From Candidatus Tayloriibacteriota bacterium (lineage in GTDB: Bacteria > Patescibacteriota > Minisyncoccia > Phycocordibacterales > PALSA-1337): a DNA stretch of 46,117 nt. The position numbers were made by a program, and so were the translations under genes. Under the pieces are notes generated by a model. That model was not told where the DNA came from. It saw only the letters and a program-made list of their open reading frames with translations, and searched no databases. The stretch lies in NCBI GenBank assembly GCA_003151615.1, contig PLXZ01000004.1, positions 1 through 46,117 of the forward strand, read 5' to 3'. Every line of letters begins with the position of its first letter. Positions within the stretch are counted from its first letter, which is position 1. Positions 36,999 to 46,117 of the stretch are shown piece after piece.

Positions 36999-37517
36999 AT
37001 GAATCCTCGCTCGTATGTCGTCTATATTCTTGGTGCAATCGTCTTCGGTTGCGCTGTCTTTTTCTATGAAATGCAGGTCGATAATGAGCCATTATTGACT
37101 GTAACACCGAATGTATCGCAGGCCACGACAACTTTTCTACAAAATGCGCAAAATCAGGCCATCCAACCCCTCTCGCTCATCTTCGCCACGACTTCGGACG
37201 AGCAGGAACTCGGTTTGGGACAGAGAAATTCACTTCCGTCGGACGAGGGAATGCTTTTTGTATTTCCGATTCCTGGAAATTATGCGTTCTGGATGAAGGA
37301 CATGCGTTTTTCGATCGACATGATTTGGATGGATTCGAATTTTACGATTACGCACATCGCGTCTGACGTCTCGCCCGACACCTATCCGAAAAGTTTCACT
37401 CCGAATACCGATAGTTCGTACGTTTTGGAGACAAATGCCGGATATTCGCAAAAAAATAATTTGTCGGTGGGAGAAACCCTCGATTTCGTCAGAAATTCCG
37501 TCGAGAAAACGCAGTAG
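36999..37517 (+). CDS. DUF192 family protein
   Basis: TSDEQELGLGQRNSLPSDEGMLFVFPIPGNYAFWMKDMRFSIDMIWMD. Confidence 0.9.
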   Translation: MNPRSYVVYILGAIVFGCAVFFYEMQVDNEPLLTVTPNVSQATTTFLQNAQNQAIQPLSLIFATTSDEQELGLGQRNSLPSDEGMLFVFPIPGNYAFWMKDMRFSIDMIWMDSNFTITHIASDVSPDTYPKSFTPNTDSSYVLETNAGYSQKNNLSVGETLDFVRNSVEKTQ

Positions 37518-37675
37518 AATTGGGGGATTTTGCGCGGTGGGATGCCGACATATTTACACGACCCCTTTTTTATATTGTAGCGATGAAAAAACACTTTTCT
37601 CCACACCTTTTTATTTTCTGCGGGTGTATAATTGCATGAACACTAAAAATTATCAGAAGAACATCGGAATAAAAA

Positions 37676-40444
37676 ATGAGCATATCAATAAAAAGACGGG
37701 ACGGCAGCACGGATCAGTTCAATGCTGACAAAATAAATCGCTCGATCGAACGCGCGTGCATCGGATTGACCGATCCCATTTCAAAAGTCACCCAAATCGC
37801 GACCGAAACCGCGCTGACCCTGTATGACGGCATGACAACCGATGAAATGGATCATGCAACCATCAATGCCGCCGTCCAAAACATCCGCGAAGACATAGAA
37901 TATGACAAAATCGCCACCCGTTTGCTCCTGAAAACCGTCTATCGACGCGTTGTGGGGGATTATGACAAGGACGACATTGACGATTTGAAGAAAAAACACG
38001 CCATTGCGTTCATTTCCTACATAGAAAAAAATGTCGCAGCCAACCGTTTGCACGCAAACATGAAATCGAAGTTCGATTTGAAAGTTTTGGCTGACATTTT
38101 GGACGTCGAACGCGACGAACTTTTCACCTACGCAGGACTCGACGGAATGATCAATAGATATTTTTTGAAGGATGACCATCAGCACGCGCTCGAAACTCCG
38201 CAATATTTTTTCATGCGTGCGGCCATGGGACTTTCCTACAACGAAAAAAATCCGACGGAGTATGCGAAAAAGTTTTACAAGAAAATGTCGCGCATGGAAT
38301 ACATTCCCGGCGGCTCCACGAACCTCGGCGCGGGCACGACACGTCCAGCTCTCTCCAATTGTTATCTTTTGGAAATTCATGACGACATGGAACATATCGC
38401 GAAATCAGTTTCCGACGTGATGCTTTTGTCAAAAGGCTCCGGCGGTATCGGAGCATCGATTACGAAACTGCGCGCGTCCGGTTCTCCGCTGAAATCCAAT
38501 TTCGGGGGAACGTCCAGCGGTCCGACTCCGTTTGCGAAAATTATCGACACATCCATTCGCGCTATTATGCGCGGAGGAAAGAAAAAAGGCGCGCTCTGTT
38601 TTTACATGGAAAATTGGCACCTCGATTTTCCTGAGTTCTTGGACTGGAAGCACAATGCCGGCGACGACTATATGCGCATGCGAACTGCTGACACTGCGGT
38701 GTTCCTCTCCGACGAATTCATGAAGCGCGTACAGGCCGGGGAAGATTGGTATATGTTTGATCCTGCCGACGTGCGCGGCCTCGATGAATTGTATGGCCAG
38801 GAATTCAGCAAGAAATACAACGAATATGTGGAAAAAGCAGAAAATGGCCTCATGCGCACCTTTAAAAAAGTGCCTGCAAGCGAGCAATTCCGCCAGATAA
38901 TCACGTCTTTGCAGTCCACGTCCCATCCATGGTGCGTTTGGAAGGATACCATCAATAACAGGGCTCTCAACAACAATACCGGCACCATTCACATGTCCAA
39001 TTTATGTACGGAAATCTGCCTTCCGCAGGACAAGGATAATGTGGCTGTATGTAACCTCGCATCTCTCAACCTCGCTGCTCATGTGAAGGACAAGGAAGTC
39101 AACTGGATTCGTTTGGAAGAATCCGTGCGCCTTGCCATTCGCCAGCTCGACAACCTCATTGATATAAATGTATTGCCGATCAAGGAAGCCGTGAAGTCAG
39201 ACAAGGAAAACCGCGCAATCGGTTTGGGTGTGATGGGATTTGCGGATACGATTGAACGTCTCGGCATGGCGTATGACAGCGAACATGCCTGGGATTTCGC
39301 CGACAGAATTTTTGAATTCGTCAGCTATATGGCGATCGACGAGAGTGCGAATCTTGCGCAGGAACGCGGACCGTATACCCACTTTGCCGGGTCGGAATGG
39401 TCAAAGGGTCACGTGCCAATCGACACGCTCCGAAAAACAGGGGAATCTCGCGGTCTGCCGGTTTCAGTCGACGAGCGCAGCAAACACAAGGGCCTCAACT
39501 GGGATCTTCTCCGCGCGAAGGTCGCGAAGGGAATGCGAAATGCAACGCTCATGGCCGTTGCTCCGAACGCGAACATCGGCTTGGTTGCGGGAACAACGCC
39601 GGGCATCGACCCTCGCTTCGCCCAGGTTTTCTCGCGAAATAAAATTTCCGGAAAATACATGGATCTCAACCACAATCTCGTGAAGGATCTCAAGAATATG
39701 AACATCTGGGAGAACGTGCGTGATCAGATCATCGAAAGTCAGGGTGACATCTCGAATATCAACGGCATTCCGGCGCACATAAAGGAAGTCTACAAAACAT
39801 CCTTCACCACTTCGCCGTTCGCTTTCATTGAAGTCGCGGCCCGCGCGCAGAAATGGGTTGACCAGGCATTGTCGCGAAACATGTATCTCGAAACGCGCGA
39901 CATTGATGAGACGATGAAAATTTACGCGACGGCATGGGAGAAGGGATTGAAGTCAACGTATTACTTGCACATGAAGCCCCGACACACGGCGGAGCAGTCG
40001 ACAACCCGCGTCAACAAAGCCGAGAAAATGGGTCAAAGAGGTTTTGCCTCAGTTGCGAAGGCCGCCGCATCCGCTCCGGTTGCCGCGTCAGTCTCGGAAT
40101 CCGTCAAATCTCCGGCGGAAATGCAGCCTGAACCTCAATTCCGGCCTCAATTGCAGACATTCGATAATCCGTTACGGCCTTTCAACAAGGTAGCGGTAGC
40201 CGCAACTATGGCCATGCCTTTGCCGGAACCGGCAAAACAGACAGCTTCGACCTCGGGAGCCAAAGAAAAACAGTCTCTTTCAGCCGCAACCCACGCTTTT
40301 GACCATATAAAAACGGCTCTTGCGGAAGGGAATCACGGTAAAAATCCCGCGGCAAGCCGCCCAAAGGTCCACATTTCAAAAGACGCGGCAAAAGTCTGCC
40401 CGACGGATCCGGCAGAGAAAGCCCTGTGCGATAGTTGTCAGTAA
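37676..40444 (+). CDS. nrdA: Ribonucleoside-diphosphate reductase, alpha (large) subunit
   Basis: ATP cone; SNCYLL, SNLCTEICLP (N/C/E active site), VCNLASLNL; C-terminal CDSCQ redox tail after a long P/A/S-rich linker. Confidence 0.95.
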   Translation: MSISIKRRDGSTDQFNADKINRSIERACIGLTDPISKVTQIATETALTLYDGMTTDEMDHATINAAVQNIREDIEYDKIATRLLLKTVYRRVVGDYDKDDIDDLKKKHAIAFISYIEKNVAANRLHANMKSKFDLKVLADILDVERDELFTYAGLDGMINRYFLKDDHQHALETPQYFFMRAAMGLSYNEKNPTEYAKKFYKKMSRMEYIPGGSTNLGAGTTRPALSNCYLLEIHDDMEHIAKSVSDVMLLSKGSGGIGASITKLRASGSPLKSNFGGTSSGPTPFAKIIDTSIRAIMRGGKKKGALCFYMENWHLDFPEFLDWKHNAGDDYMRMRTADTAVFLSDEFMKRVQAGEDWYMFDPADVRGLDELYGQEFSKKYNEYVEKAENGLMRTFKKVPASEQFRQIITSLQSTSHPWCVWKDTINNRALNNNTGTIHMSNLCTEICLPQDKDNVAVCNLASLNLAAHVKDKEVNWIRLEESVRLAIRQLDNLIDINVLPIKEAVKSDKENRAIGLGVMGFADTIERLGMAYDSEHAWDFADRIFEFVSYMAIDESANLAQERGPYTHFAGSEWSKGHVPIDTLRKTGESRGLPVSVDERSKHKGLNWDLLRAKVAKGMRNATLMAVAPNANIGLVAGTTPGIDPRFAQVFSRNKISGKYMDLNHNLVKDLKNMNIWENVRDQIIESQGDISNINGIPAHIKEVYKTSFTTSPFAFIEVAARAQKWVDQALSRNMYLETRDIDETMKIYATAWEKGLKSTYYLHMKPRHTAEQSTTRVNKAEKMGQRGFASVAKAAASAPVAASVSESVKSPAEMQPEPQFRPQLQTFDNPLRPFNKVAVAATMAMPLPEPAKQTASTSGAKEKQSLSAATHAFDHIKTALAEGNHGKNPAASRPKVHISKDAAKVCPTDPAEKALCDSCQ

Positions 40445-40493
40445 TGCGTCCAAGTAGTATTATAGTATTATCAAGACATATCATTTTTAAAAT

Positions 40494-40619
40494 ATGAACA
40501 CACCAGAACAAAATCAGGCATCAACACAGTCGGCTCCGGTTCAGTCCCAGCCGAAAGCCAAGCCGTTTGTCTGTCCGGTCGATCCGGCTGAACTCGAACA
40601 GTGCGACAGCTGTCAGTAG
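40494..40619 (+). CDS. 41-aa small protein homologous to the NrdA C-terminal redox tail
   Basis: MNTPEQNQASTQSAPVQSQPKAKPFVCPVDPAELEQCDSCQ* versus NrdA end VCPTDPAEKALCDSCQ*. Confidence 0.75.
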   Translation: MNTPEQNQASTQSAPVQSQPKAKPFVCPVDPAELEQCDSCQ

Positions 40620-40651
40620 GACTTCATTATCAACTTCATAATTATAATTTC

Positions 40652-41674
40652 ATGCTTATAGGAAAAGCCGCGCCTGAGGATACGACACTGCACCCCATCA
40701 AATACAAATGGGCTTACGACCTGTACAATCAGGCCGTCCGCAACACCTGGTTCCCCCATGAAATTACATTGAAGGAAGACCTCGACGACTGGCGAAAAAT
40801 GACCGAGGACGAGCGCCATGCGGTCGAATTTCTGATGGCCTTTTTCAATCCGGCCGAGCTCATCGTCAACCGTTCGATCGCGCTGGGCATATATCCGTAT
40901 TTGAAATCACCGGAATGCCATCTCTATCTGGCAAAGCAAATGTGGGAAGAAGCGAATCATTGCGTCGCCTTTGAATACGTTCTCGAGACATTCCCGTTTG
41001 ACCGCGAAAAAGTTTTCGGCTTGCATCTTACCGTTCCGTCAATGAAGGCGAAGGAAGATTACATCAATAAATACATGCGACGCATGACGGAGATGTCGCT
41101 CGACGTCGGCACGACGGATGGGAAGAAGGACTTCATCCGAAACCTTGTTGCGACGAACATCGTGATGGAAGGGATTTGGTTTTATTCAGGCTTCATGGTG
41201 GTTCTCTCGTTCCGCCAGCGAAAAGTTCTCCGCAATTTCGGCTCGATGATCAACTGGGTTCTGCGCGACGAGTCATTGCACTTGAAATTCGGCATGAATT
41301 TGATCCAGAATATTTTGGAAGAAAACAGCGACCTTTTGACGGAAGATTTTGCCGACGATATTCGCAACATTATTATTGAGGGCGTCGATTTGGAAGTCGA
41401 ATACAATAAAGGCCTTTTTCCGAACGGCATTTTGGGTCTCAACGCGGATTATGTTAACCAGTATGTAAAATATGTCGCTGACCGCCGTCTCGAAGAGCTC
41501 GGTTTCCCAAAACATTACAACGTTACCAACCCGGCAAAATGGATGTCGACAGCGACCGACGTGTACGAACTCGTGAATTTCTTCGAAGCGCAGAACACCA
41601 GCTATGAAGTGGATTCACACGCGCACGGAAAGGACACTAAAAAGGAAGTGAAGAAAGAGGCTGCGGCAGAGTAG
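40652..41674 (+). CDS. nrdB: Ribonucleoside-diphosphate reductase, beta (small) subunit, Tyr-radical site replaced by Phe
   Basis: Ferritin-like ligands: KEDLDDW, MWEEANHCVAFEYV, VMEGIWFYSGF, RDESLHLKFG. Confidence 0.93.
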   Translation: MLIGKAAPEDTTLHPIKYKWAYDLYNQAVRNTWFPHEITLKEDLDDWRKMTEDERHAVEFLMAFFNPAELIVNRSIALGIYPYLKSPECHLYLAKQMWEEANHCVAFEYVLETFPFDREKVFGLHLTVPSMKAKEDYINKYMRRMTEMSLDVGTTDGKKDFIRNLVATNIVMEGIWFYSGFMVVLSFRQRKVLRNFGSMINWVLRDESLHLKFGMNLIQNILEENSDLLTEDFADDIRNIIIEGVDLEVEYNKGLFPNGILGLNADYVNQYVKYVADRRLEELGFPKHYNVTNPAKWMSTATDVYELVNFFEAQNTSYEVDSHAHGKDTKKEVKKEAAAE

Positions 41675-41707
41675 CAAGAAATCATATATTGTGGTATAGT
41701 ATTCCCG

Positions 41708-42105
41708 CTGTACCAGACAACCGCTGTGGTTAACGGCGAAAGCCGCTGGCCATGGAGGAAAGTCCGAGCATCGGCTTTGCGGCCGCGCAAGCGGCCATAC
41801 AGCAGAAGGGTAGCGGGTAACGCCCGTCCGGCGCAAGCCGTGAGGTGCGAACAGAGACGCCCGAGTCACCGCAAGGTGCGTTTGAAAAAACAGGGCATCC
41901 ATGCGGAGCAATCCGCGCGGATGAGCCGCTTCGGCAACGAGGCGGGTGCAACGGCTAAATCCTTACTTCGATGCAAGGCCGTGTCCCGTGCAGCAATGCA
42001 AGGGAAGTGCCGCTCGAGGTATGCGGTAACGCATATCCCAGATAAATGGTTGTCGATTATGGTCCTCAAAAGCCAATAATTACAGAACTCGGCTTATAGG
42101 TACAA
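41708..42105 (+). ncRNA. rnpB: RNase P RNA
   Basis: GAGGAAAGTCCGAGC (CR I), AGATAAATGG...ACAGAACTCGGCTTATAGG 3' region; P1 TGTACC/GGTACA; TATAGT 7 nt upstream. Confidence 0.95.
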
Positions 42106-42111
42106 CAACAT

Positions 42112-42150
42112 CAAAGGGCGCTCCACACGGGGGCGCTTTTTGCTTTTTTC
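42112..42150 (+). terminator. Intrinsic terminator of rnpB
   Basis: GCGCTCCacacGGGGGCGC followed by TTTTTGCTTTTTTC. Confidence 0.75.
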
Positions 42151-42213
42151 TTTGGTATAATAACCGGTACCTGTCAGCGGCCCTTTATCCTTTATTAGTA
42201 TTATTTTTTAATT

Positions 42214-44400
42214 ATGGGAACAGATCAAAAATCACTTTTGCAGTCGGCGAGCCTCGAAAAGGCTTCGTTCGTCACATTACTCATAACAGTCGTGCTCGGT
42301 TTCCTTGCTTTTACTCCGGCGGCATTCCTCTCGTTGGCCGCGGTGAAGACATTCGTCATAGGAATCGGCACGCTCATTGCCGTTATCTTTTTCGTCCTTT
42401 CGAAGATAAAGGCGAAGTCCCTGACGCTCTCGTCGCATCCTCTCATTTGGACCGGTGCGGTTATGGCTCTCGTGGTCCTTCTTTCATCTCTTTTCAGCCC
42501 GAGCGTCGCCGCTTCGTTTTTCGGAAAAGATTTTGCGCCTGATACGGCTGTTTTTCTCCTCGTCTTGTTTGTCGCGTGTGCGCTGTCGTTTGGTCTGACA
42601 AAAGGACGCGAGAACCGGACGTTCTTCCTTTTTTCCGCGATACTCGGTTCGTTTTCGCTCCTGGCCCTGTTTCATATCGTACGTTTTTTTGCGGGCGCCA
42701 ATTTTCTCGCGCTCGGAACGTTTACCGGCATTGTCTATACGACCGTGGGTTCATGGCATGATTTGGGCGTATTTGCCGGACTGTCCCTCGTCATCTCGCT
42801 CATCACGCTTCAGCTTTTGCCGATCACTAACAAACTCATCCGCGCCCTCTTCGTTGCGGCTTTTGTTTTGGCCGTGGCGATTCTGATTGTTGTTGACCTG
42901 CAATCCGTGTGGATCATTGTCGCGATAACGACTCTCGCATTCAGCATTTACAAATATATCCTCAACAAAAGGGGAACCGGCGTAAAATGGACTTCGGCCC
43001 TTCCGGTGTTTCCGCTTATTATCACTGTCATAGCCCTTGTTCTCATCTGGAGCCCGGGTATTATCGGAACTTTCATCAGCACGAATATTGTGACAAAGTT
43101 CGGAGCATCCTATACGGAGGTCAACCTGCCGTGGGGGCTTACGATGGATATTGCCGAACCTACCATAAAGGCTTCTCCGCTTTTTGGAGCAGGTCCTGAC
43201 CGCTTCGTCGAACAGTATTTGCAGTACAAGCCGGAGGTCGTGAACGCGACGCCGTTCTGGTCCTCGACTTTTTCAAGTGGAACAGGCTTTATTCTGACGA
43301 GCCTCGTGACGGAGGGTATTCTCGGTTTTCTTTTGTGGATAGCCCTTGTTGTCATGTTTGTCTGGTTTGGAGCGAAGAGCCTTCTTCGCAGGAATGCGGT
43401 TTCGGATAATCCGTTTACACGCTATGGAACCGCTGCTTCCTATTTTGGCGGAGGTCTCCTGTGGCTTTCGTTGATAGATTATATGCCTCAGCACGCGATT
43501 CTGCTCGCCCTTTTTGTCCTGGCCGGTATTTTTGCGGCGCATATCGTCTCGGCGCCGGGAAAGATGATTAGTTTCTCAAACGGTCCAATGAAGATCCCTG
43601 TAATCGTATTGCTTTGGATTCTTATCGCGGGCTCAGCCGTCTTTATCGTATTCTATGCGAAGGGGACAATCGCCGCTGCATATTTCCAGAACGCGGTTCA
43701 GTCGCTTAATTCCGGAGGCAATATCAGCCAGACGGCGCAGAAAATACAGACAGCCCTCAAGCTCGACAAGAGCGACGTCTACTACCAGGCAATTTCGCAG
43801 ATTGACGTGTATGCCGTCGACCAGATCATCTCGGCCGCAACGAGCACTCCGAGCCAGGCAACGGTCCAGCTTATCGGCGGTCTCATCAATGACGGCATCA
43901 ATTCTTCATTGTTGGCGCAGAAATTCGATCCGACAAACCCCTACAACTATCTGACGGAAGCACAAGTCGCCGTAGTAGCCGCGGGAATTGGCATCCAGGG
44001 CGCCTATGGCACTGCGACGTCATCGTACCAGCAGGCTCTTGTCCGCGATCCATTTGATCCTTCAATATACCTTGGGGCGGCGAAGCTTGAATTCTTTGAG
44101 AAAAACGACGCGGCTGCAAAAAATGATCTCAATGCCGCGCTGGCGCTGAAACCTGATTATACCGATGCGTTATTCGAAGCCGGAGTGATATCGTACACCG
44201 ACAAGGATTACGCAACCGCAGTCCAGGCATTTACCCAGGTTCAGCAGATTAACAGTACGTATCCGAACATTCAGGCTGACATAAATCTGGCGAAAGCCGG
44301 CGGAACGGGAGCGCCAGTCGGATCAAGTCCGGTAGTCACGGTCCCATCGACAACGTCGACGGCTTCCACCACTCCTTCTAAAACCACCAAGGCAAAATAG
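42214..44400 (+). CDS. Large polytopic membrane protein with C-terminal TPR-like repeats (O-antigen ligase/Wzy-like architecture)
   Basis: About 12 hydrophobic helices then YQQALVRDPFDPSIYLGAAKLEFFEKNDAAAKNDLNAALALKPDYTDALFEAGVI. Confidence 0.65.
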   Translation: MGTDQKSLLQSASLEKASFVTLLITVVLGFLAFTPAAFLSLAAVKTFVIGIGTLIAVIFFVLSKIKAKSLTLSSHPLIWTGAVMALVVLLSSLFSPSVAASFFGKDFAPDTAVFLLVLFVACALSFGLTKGRENRTFFLFSAILGSFSLLALFHIVRFFAGANFLALGTFTGIVYTTVGSWHDLGVFAGLSLVISLITLQLLPITNKLIRALFVAAFVLAVAILIVVDLQSVWIIVAITTLAFSIYKYILNKRGTGVKWTSALPVFPLIITVIALVLIWSPGIIGTFISTNIVTKFGASYTEVNLPWGLTMDIAEPTIKASPLFGAGPDRFVEQYLQYKPEVVNATPFWSSTFSSGTGFILTSLVTEGILGFLLWIALVVMFVWFGAKSLLRRNAVSDNPFTRYGTAASYFGGGLLWLSLIDYMPQHAILLALFVLAGIFAAHIVSAPGKMISFSNGPMKIPVIVLLWILIAGSAVFIVFYAKGTIAAAYFQNAVQSLNSGGNISQTAQKIQTALKLDKSDVYYQAISQIDVYAVDQIISAATSTPSQATVQLIGGLINDGINSSLLAQKFDPTNPYNYLTEAQVAVVAAGIGIQGAYGTATSSYQQALVRDPFDPSIYLGAAKLEFFEKNDAAAKNDLNAALALKPDYTDALFEAGVISYTDKDYATAVQAFTQVQQINSTYPNIQADINLAKAGGTGAPVGSSPVVTVPSTTSTASTTPSKTTKAK

Positions 44401-44428
44401 CGCCGGGCGAGGAGAATAAAAGAACCAC

Positions 44429-46117
44429 ATGGTCAAAAAGTTTTTCAGCCTTTTCAACAGAGAGATAGACGGCCTTCACGAGGCCGCTTATCTTTTAGCT
44501 GCGGCGACGGTGGCGTCGCAGATACTGGCATTGGTTCGCGACAAATTGCTGGCATATTTTTTCGGCGCGGGACATACGCTCGATCTGTATTACGCGTCAT
44601 TCCGGATTTCCGACATGATATATGCGACGATTGCGTCGATGGTGGCGGCGTCGGTTCTGGTGCCGTTTCTCGTAAAGAAGTGCAATGTCAATGGGGAAGC
44701 GAGGGATCGCGCCGCGGGCATCGAGGTGACCGAATCAGGCCGCGCCGAAGCCCGTCACTTCATTGACCATACTTTCTCCGTGTTTTTTCTGGCAATCATT
44801 GCCGTATCCGCGGTGATTTTCATCTTCATGCCATGGATTATTCCGCATCTGTTGCCCGGGTACGCCAATGACCCGGCCAGCCTGCATCAAATCGTCATCG
44901 CTTCGCGCATCATGCTTTTGTCGCCGATATTTTTGGGAATTTCAAATTTCCTGGCGAGCATCACGCAGATGTACAACCGTTTTTTGATTTATGCAATCAG
45001 TCCTCTTCTCTATAATATCGGCATCATTTTCGGAACATTGTTTTTGTATCCGCTGTTTGGTTTGTACGGTCTGGTCGGCGGCGTTATTTTGGGAACGGCC
45101 ATGCACATGGGAATTCAGATTCCGTTCGTCGCCTCAAAACGGCTGTTTCCGCGTCTGCGCCTGAAAATTGATTGGAAGGAAGTGAAGCAAGTCGTTTTGG
45201 TTTCTTTTCCACGCACGTTGACGCTTTCTTCAACCGAAATTGCCGAGTTGTTTTTGATTGCTCTCGCAACATTTATGGGTACCGGCGCGATTTCGATTTT
45301 CAATTTCTCGTTTAATCTGCAGTCGGTGCCGCTGGCCGTCATCGGGGTTAGCTATGCCTCCGCCGCGTTTTCGACGCTCGCAAAATTTCACGAATCGGGC
45401 GATATGAAGCGCTATATCGAATATATGGCGACCTCGGTCAAGCACATCATTTTCTGGTCCATGCCGGTCACTGTTTTCTTCATCGTCCTGCGCGCGCAGA
45501 TTGTGCGAACGATTCTCGGTGCCGGACAATTCACGTGGGCCGACACCCGTCTGACCGCCGCCATGCTCGCCTTGTTCACGATTTCGGTCGTCGGACAGTC
45601 GCTCATTCTCCTCTTCGTTCGCGCATATTACGCCGAAGGCAAGACGAAGCGTCCGCTTATCGCCAATATGACTTCGGCCGCGGCGATCATTATTTTCGCT
45701 TTCGTTTTGAAATGGTTTTTCGAAGTTTCGCCGGCATTCGCGTATTTTATCGAATCTCTTTTCAAAGTCGCTGATTTGAACGGCACGACCACGAGTGCAA
45801 TCGTGCTGACCCTCGCCTTGGCATATTCGCTCGGCAATATTCTGAATGCATATCTGCATTGGCATATGTTTAAAACAGATCATCGCGCGCATGCCGATTT
45901 TAAAACGGTATTCACCCGGCCGATTTTCAAAACAACGTTCGACAGTCTCGGTGCGTCAATTATCGGCGGTTATGCCGCGTTCCTCGGTCTGCAGGTTTTC
46001 GCTCTCGTCGTCAATCAGCAAAAAATCATCGGAGTTTTCCTGCAGGGTTTTTGCGCGGGAATCATCGGCATCGTCGTCTGGCTTCTTGTTCTGTGGATTC
46101 TCCGGTCAAAAGAATTG
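44429..46117 (+). CDS. murJ: Lipid II flippase MurJ/MviN family (3' truncated by window end)
   Basis: MVKKFFSLFNREIDGLHEAAYLLAAATVASQILALVRDKLLAYFFGAGHTLDLYYASFRISDMIYATIASMVAASVLVPFL; read manually since it is absent from the ORF track. Confidence 0.85.
   Translation, partial: MVKKFFSLFNREIDGLHEAAYLLAAATVASQILALVRDKLLAYFFGAGHTLDLYYASFRISDMIYATIASMVAASVLVPFLVKKCNVNGEARDRAAGIEVTESGRAEARHFIDHTFSVFFLAIIAVSAVIFIFMPWIIPHLLPGYANDPASLHQIVIASRIMLLSPIFLGISNFLASITQMYNRFLIYAISPLLYNIGIIFGTLFLYPLFGLYGLVGGVILGTAMHMGIQIPFVASKRLFPRLRLKIDWKEVKQVVLVSFPRTLTLSSTEIAELFLIALATFMGTGAISIFNFSFNLQSVPLAVIGVSYASAAFSTLAKFHESGDMKRYIEYMATSVKHIIFWSMPVTVFFIVLRAQIVRTILGAGQFTWADTRLTAAMLALFTISVVGQSLILLFVRAYYAEGKTKRPLIANMTSAAAIIIFAFVLKWFFEVSPAFAYFIESLFKVADLNGTTTSAIVLTLALAYSLGNILNAYLHWHMFKTDHRAHADFKTVFTRPIFKTTFDSLGASIIGGYAAFLGLQVFALVVNQQKIIGVFLQGFCAGIIGIVVWLLVLWILRSKEL

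Noticed and set aside
37636-37728. 30-codon leader ORF (MNTKNYQKN...) before and overlapping nrdA
   Set aside because: TATAAT is only 3 nt from the ATG and there is no peptide feature; could be chance. Not enough to claim a leader peptide.
44401-44431. SD-like GAGGAG upstream of murJ
   Set aside because: It lies too far (about 15 nt) from the ATG for canonical spacing, and the aSD is missing; likely coincidental.
1-46117. CRISPR array, prophage, transposase
   Set aside because: No regularly spaced direct repeats, cas genes, phage structural genes or transposase motifs were recognised on either strand.

Overview
46,117-bp window of a small-genome bacterium. Parcubacteria/Patescibacteria (CPR) is my inference from gene content, compact operons and the pil locus; it was not tested phylogenetically. 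The window opens with the 3' end of a 16S rRNA gene that is not followed by a 23S gene. It continues through four tRNAs (Leu-CAG, Ile-GAT, Ser-GCT, Thr-TGT), recG, a divergent mutY-like gene, DoxX-like membrane proteins, comFC, a type IV pilus operon (pilM/N/O-like, pilB, a CheY-like regulator, pilT, pilC, prepilin) and a toxin-antitoxin-rich patch (a PemK/MazF-like gene and HicB/HicA-like pairs). Housekeeping genes follow: gatB, RRM protein, trhO, LOG family, tgt, pfkB-type kinase, fba, L25, L31, prfA, rpsB-tsf, nrdA-nrdB, rnpB and a partial murJ. The most interesting observations are: (1) the 16S 3' end reads GGAUUAUUUC instead of GGAUCACCUCC, so the anti-Shine-Dalgarno is missing, and many genes have a TANNNT -10 box exactly 6-7 nt before the start codon, which suggests leaderless, SD-independent translation; (2) an unlisted 41-aa ORF between nrdA and nrdB that is a free-standing copy of the NrdA C-terminal redox tail; (3) an inverted, start-codon-less second prepilin copy facing the expressed prepilin across a toxin-antitoxin cassette, which looks like a silent pilin donor or an invertible segment; (4) a perfect 31-bp inverted repeat element between rpmE and prfA; (5) a tRNA-like structured element antisense to flanking genes near 34.3 kb. 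All calls were made by eye without database searches.
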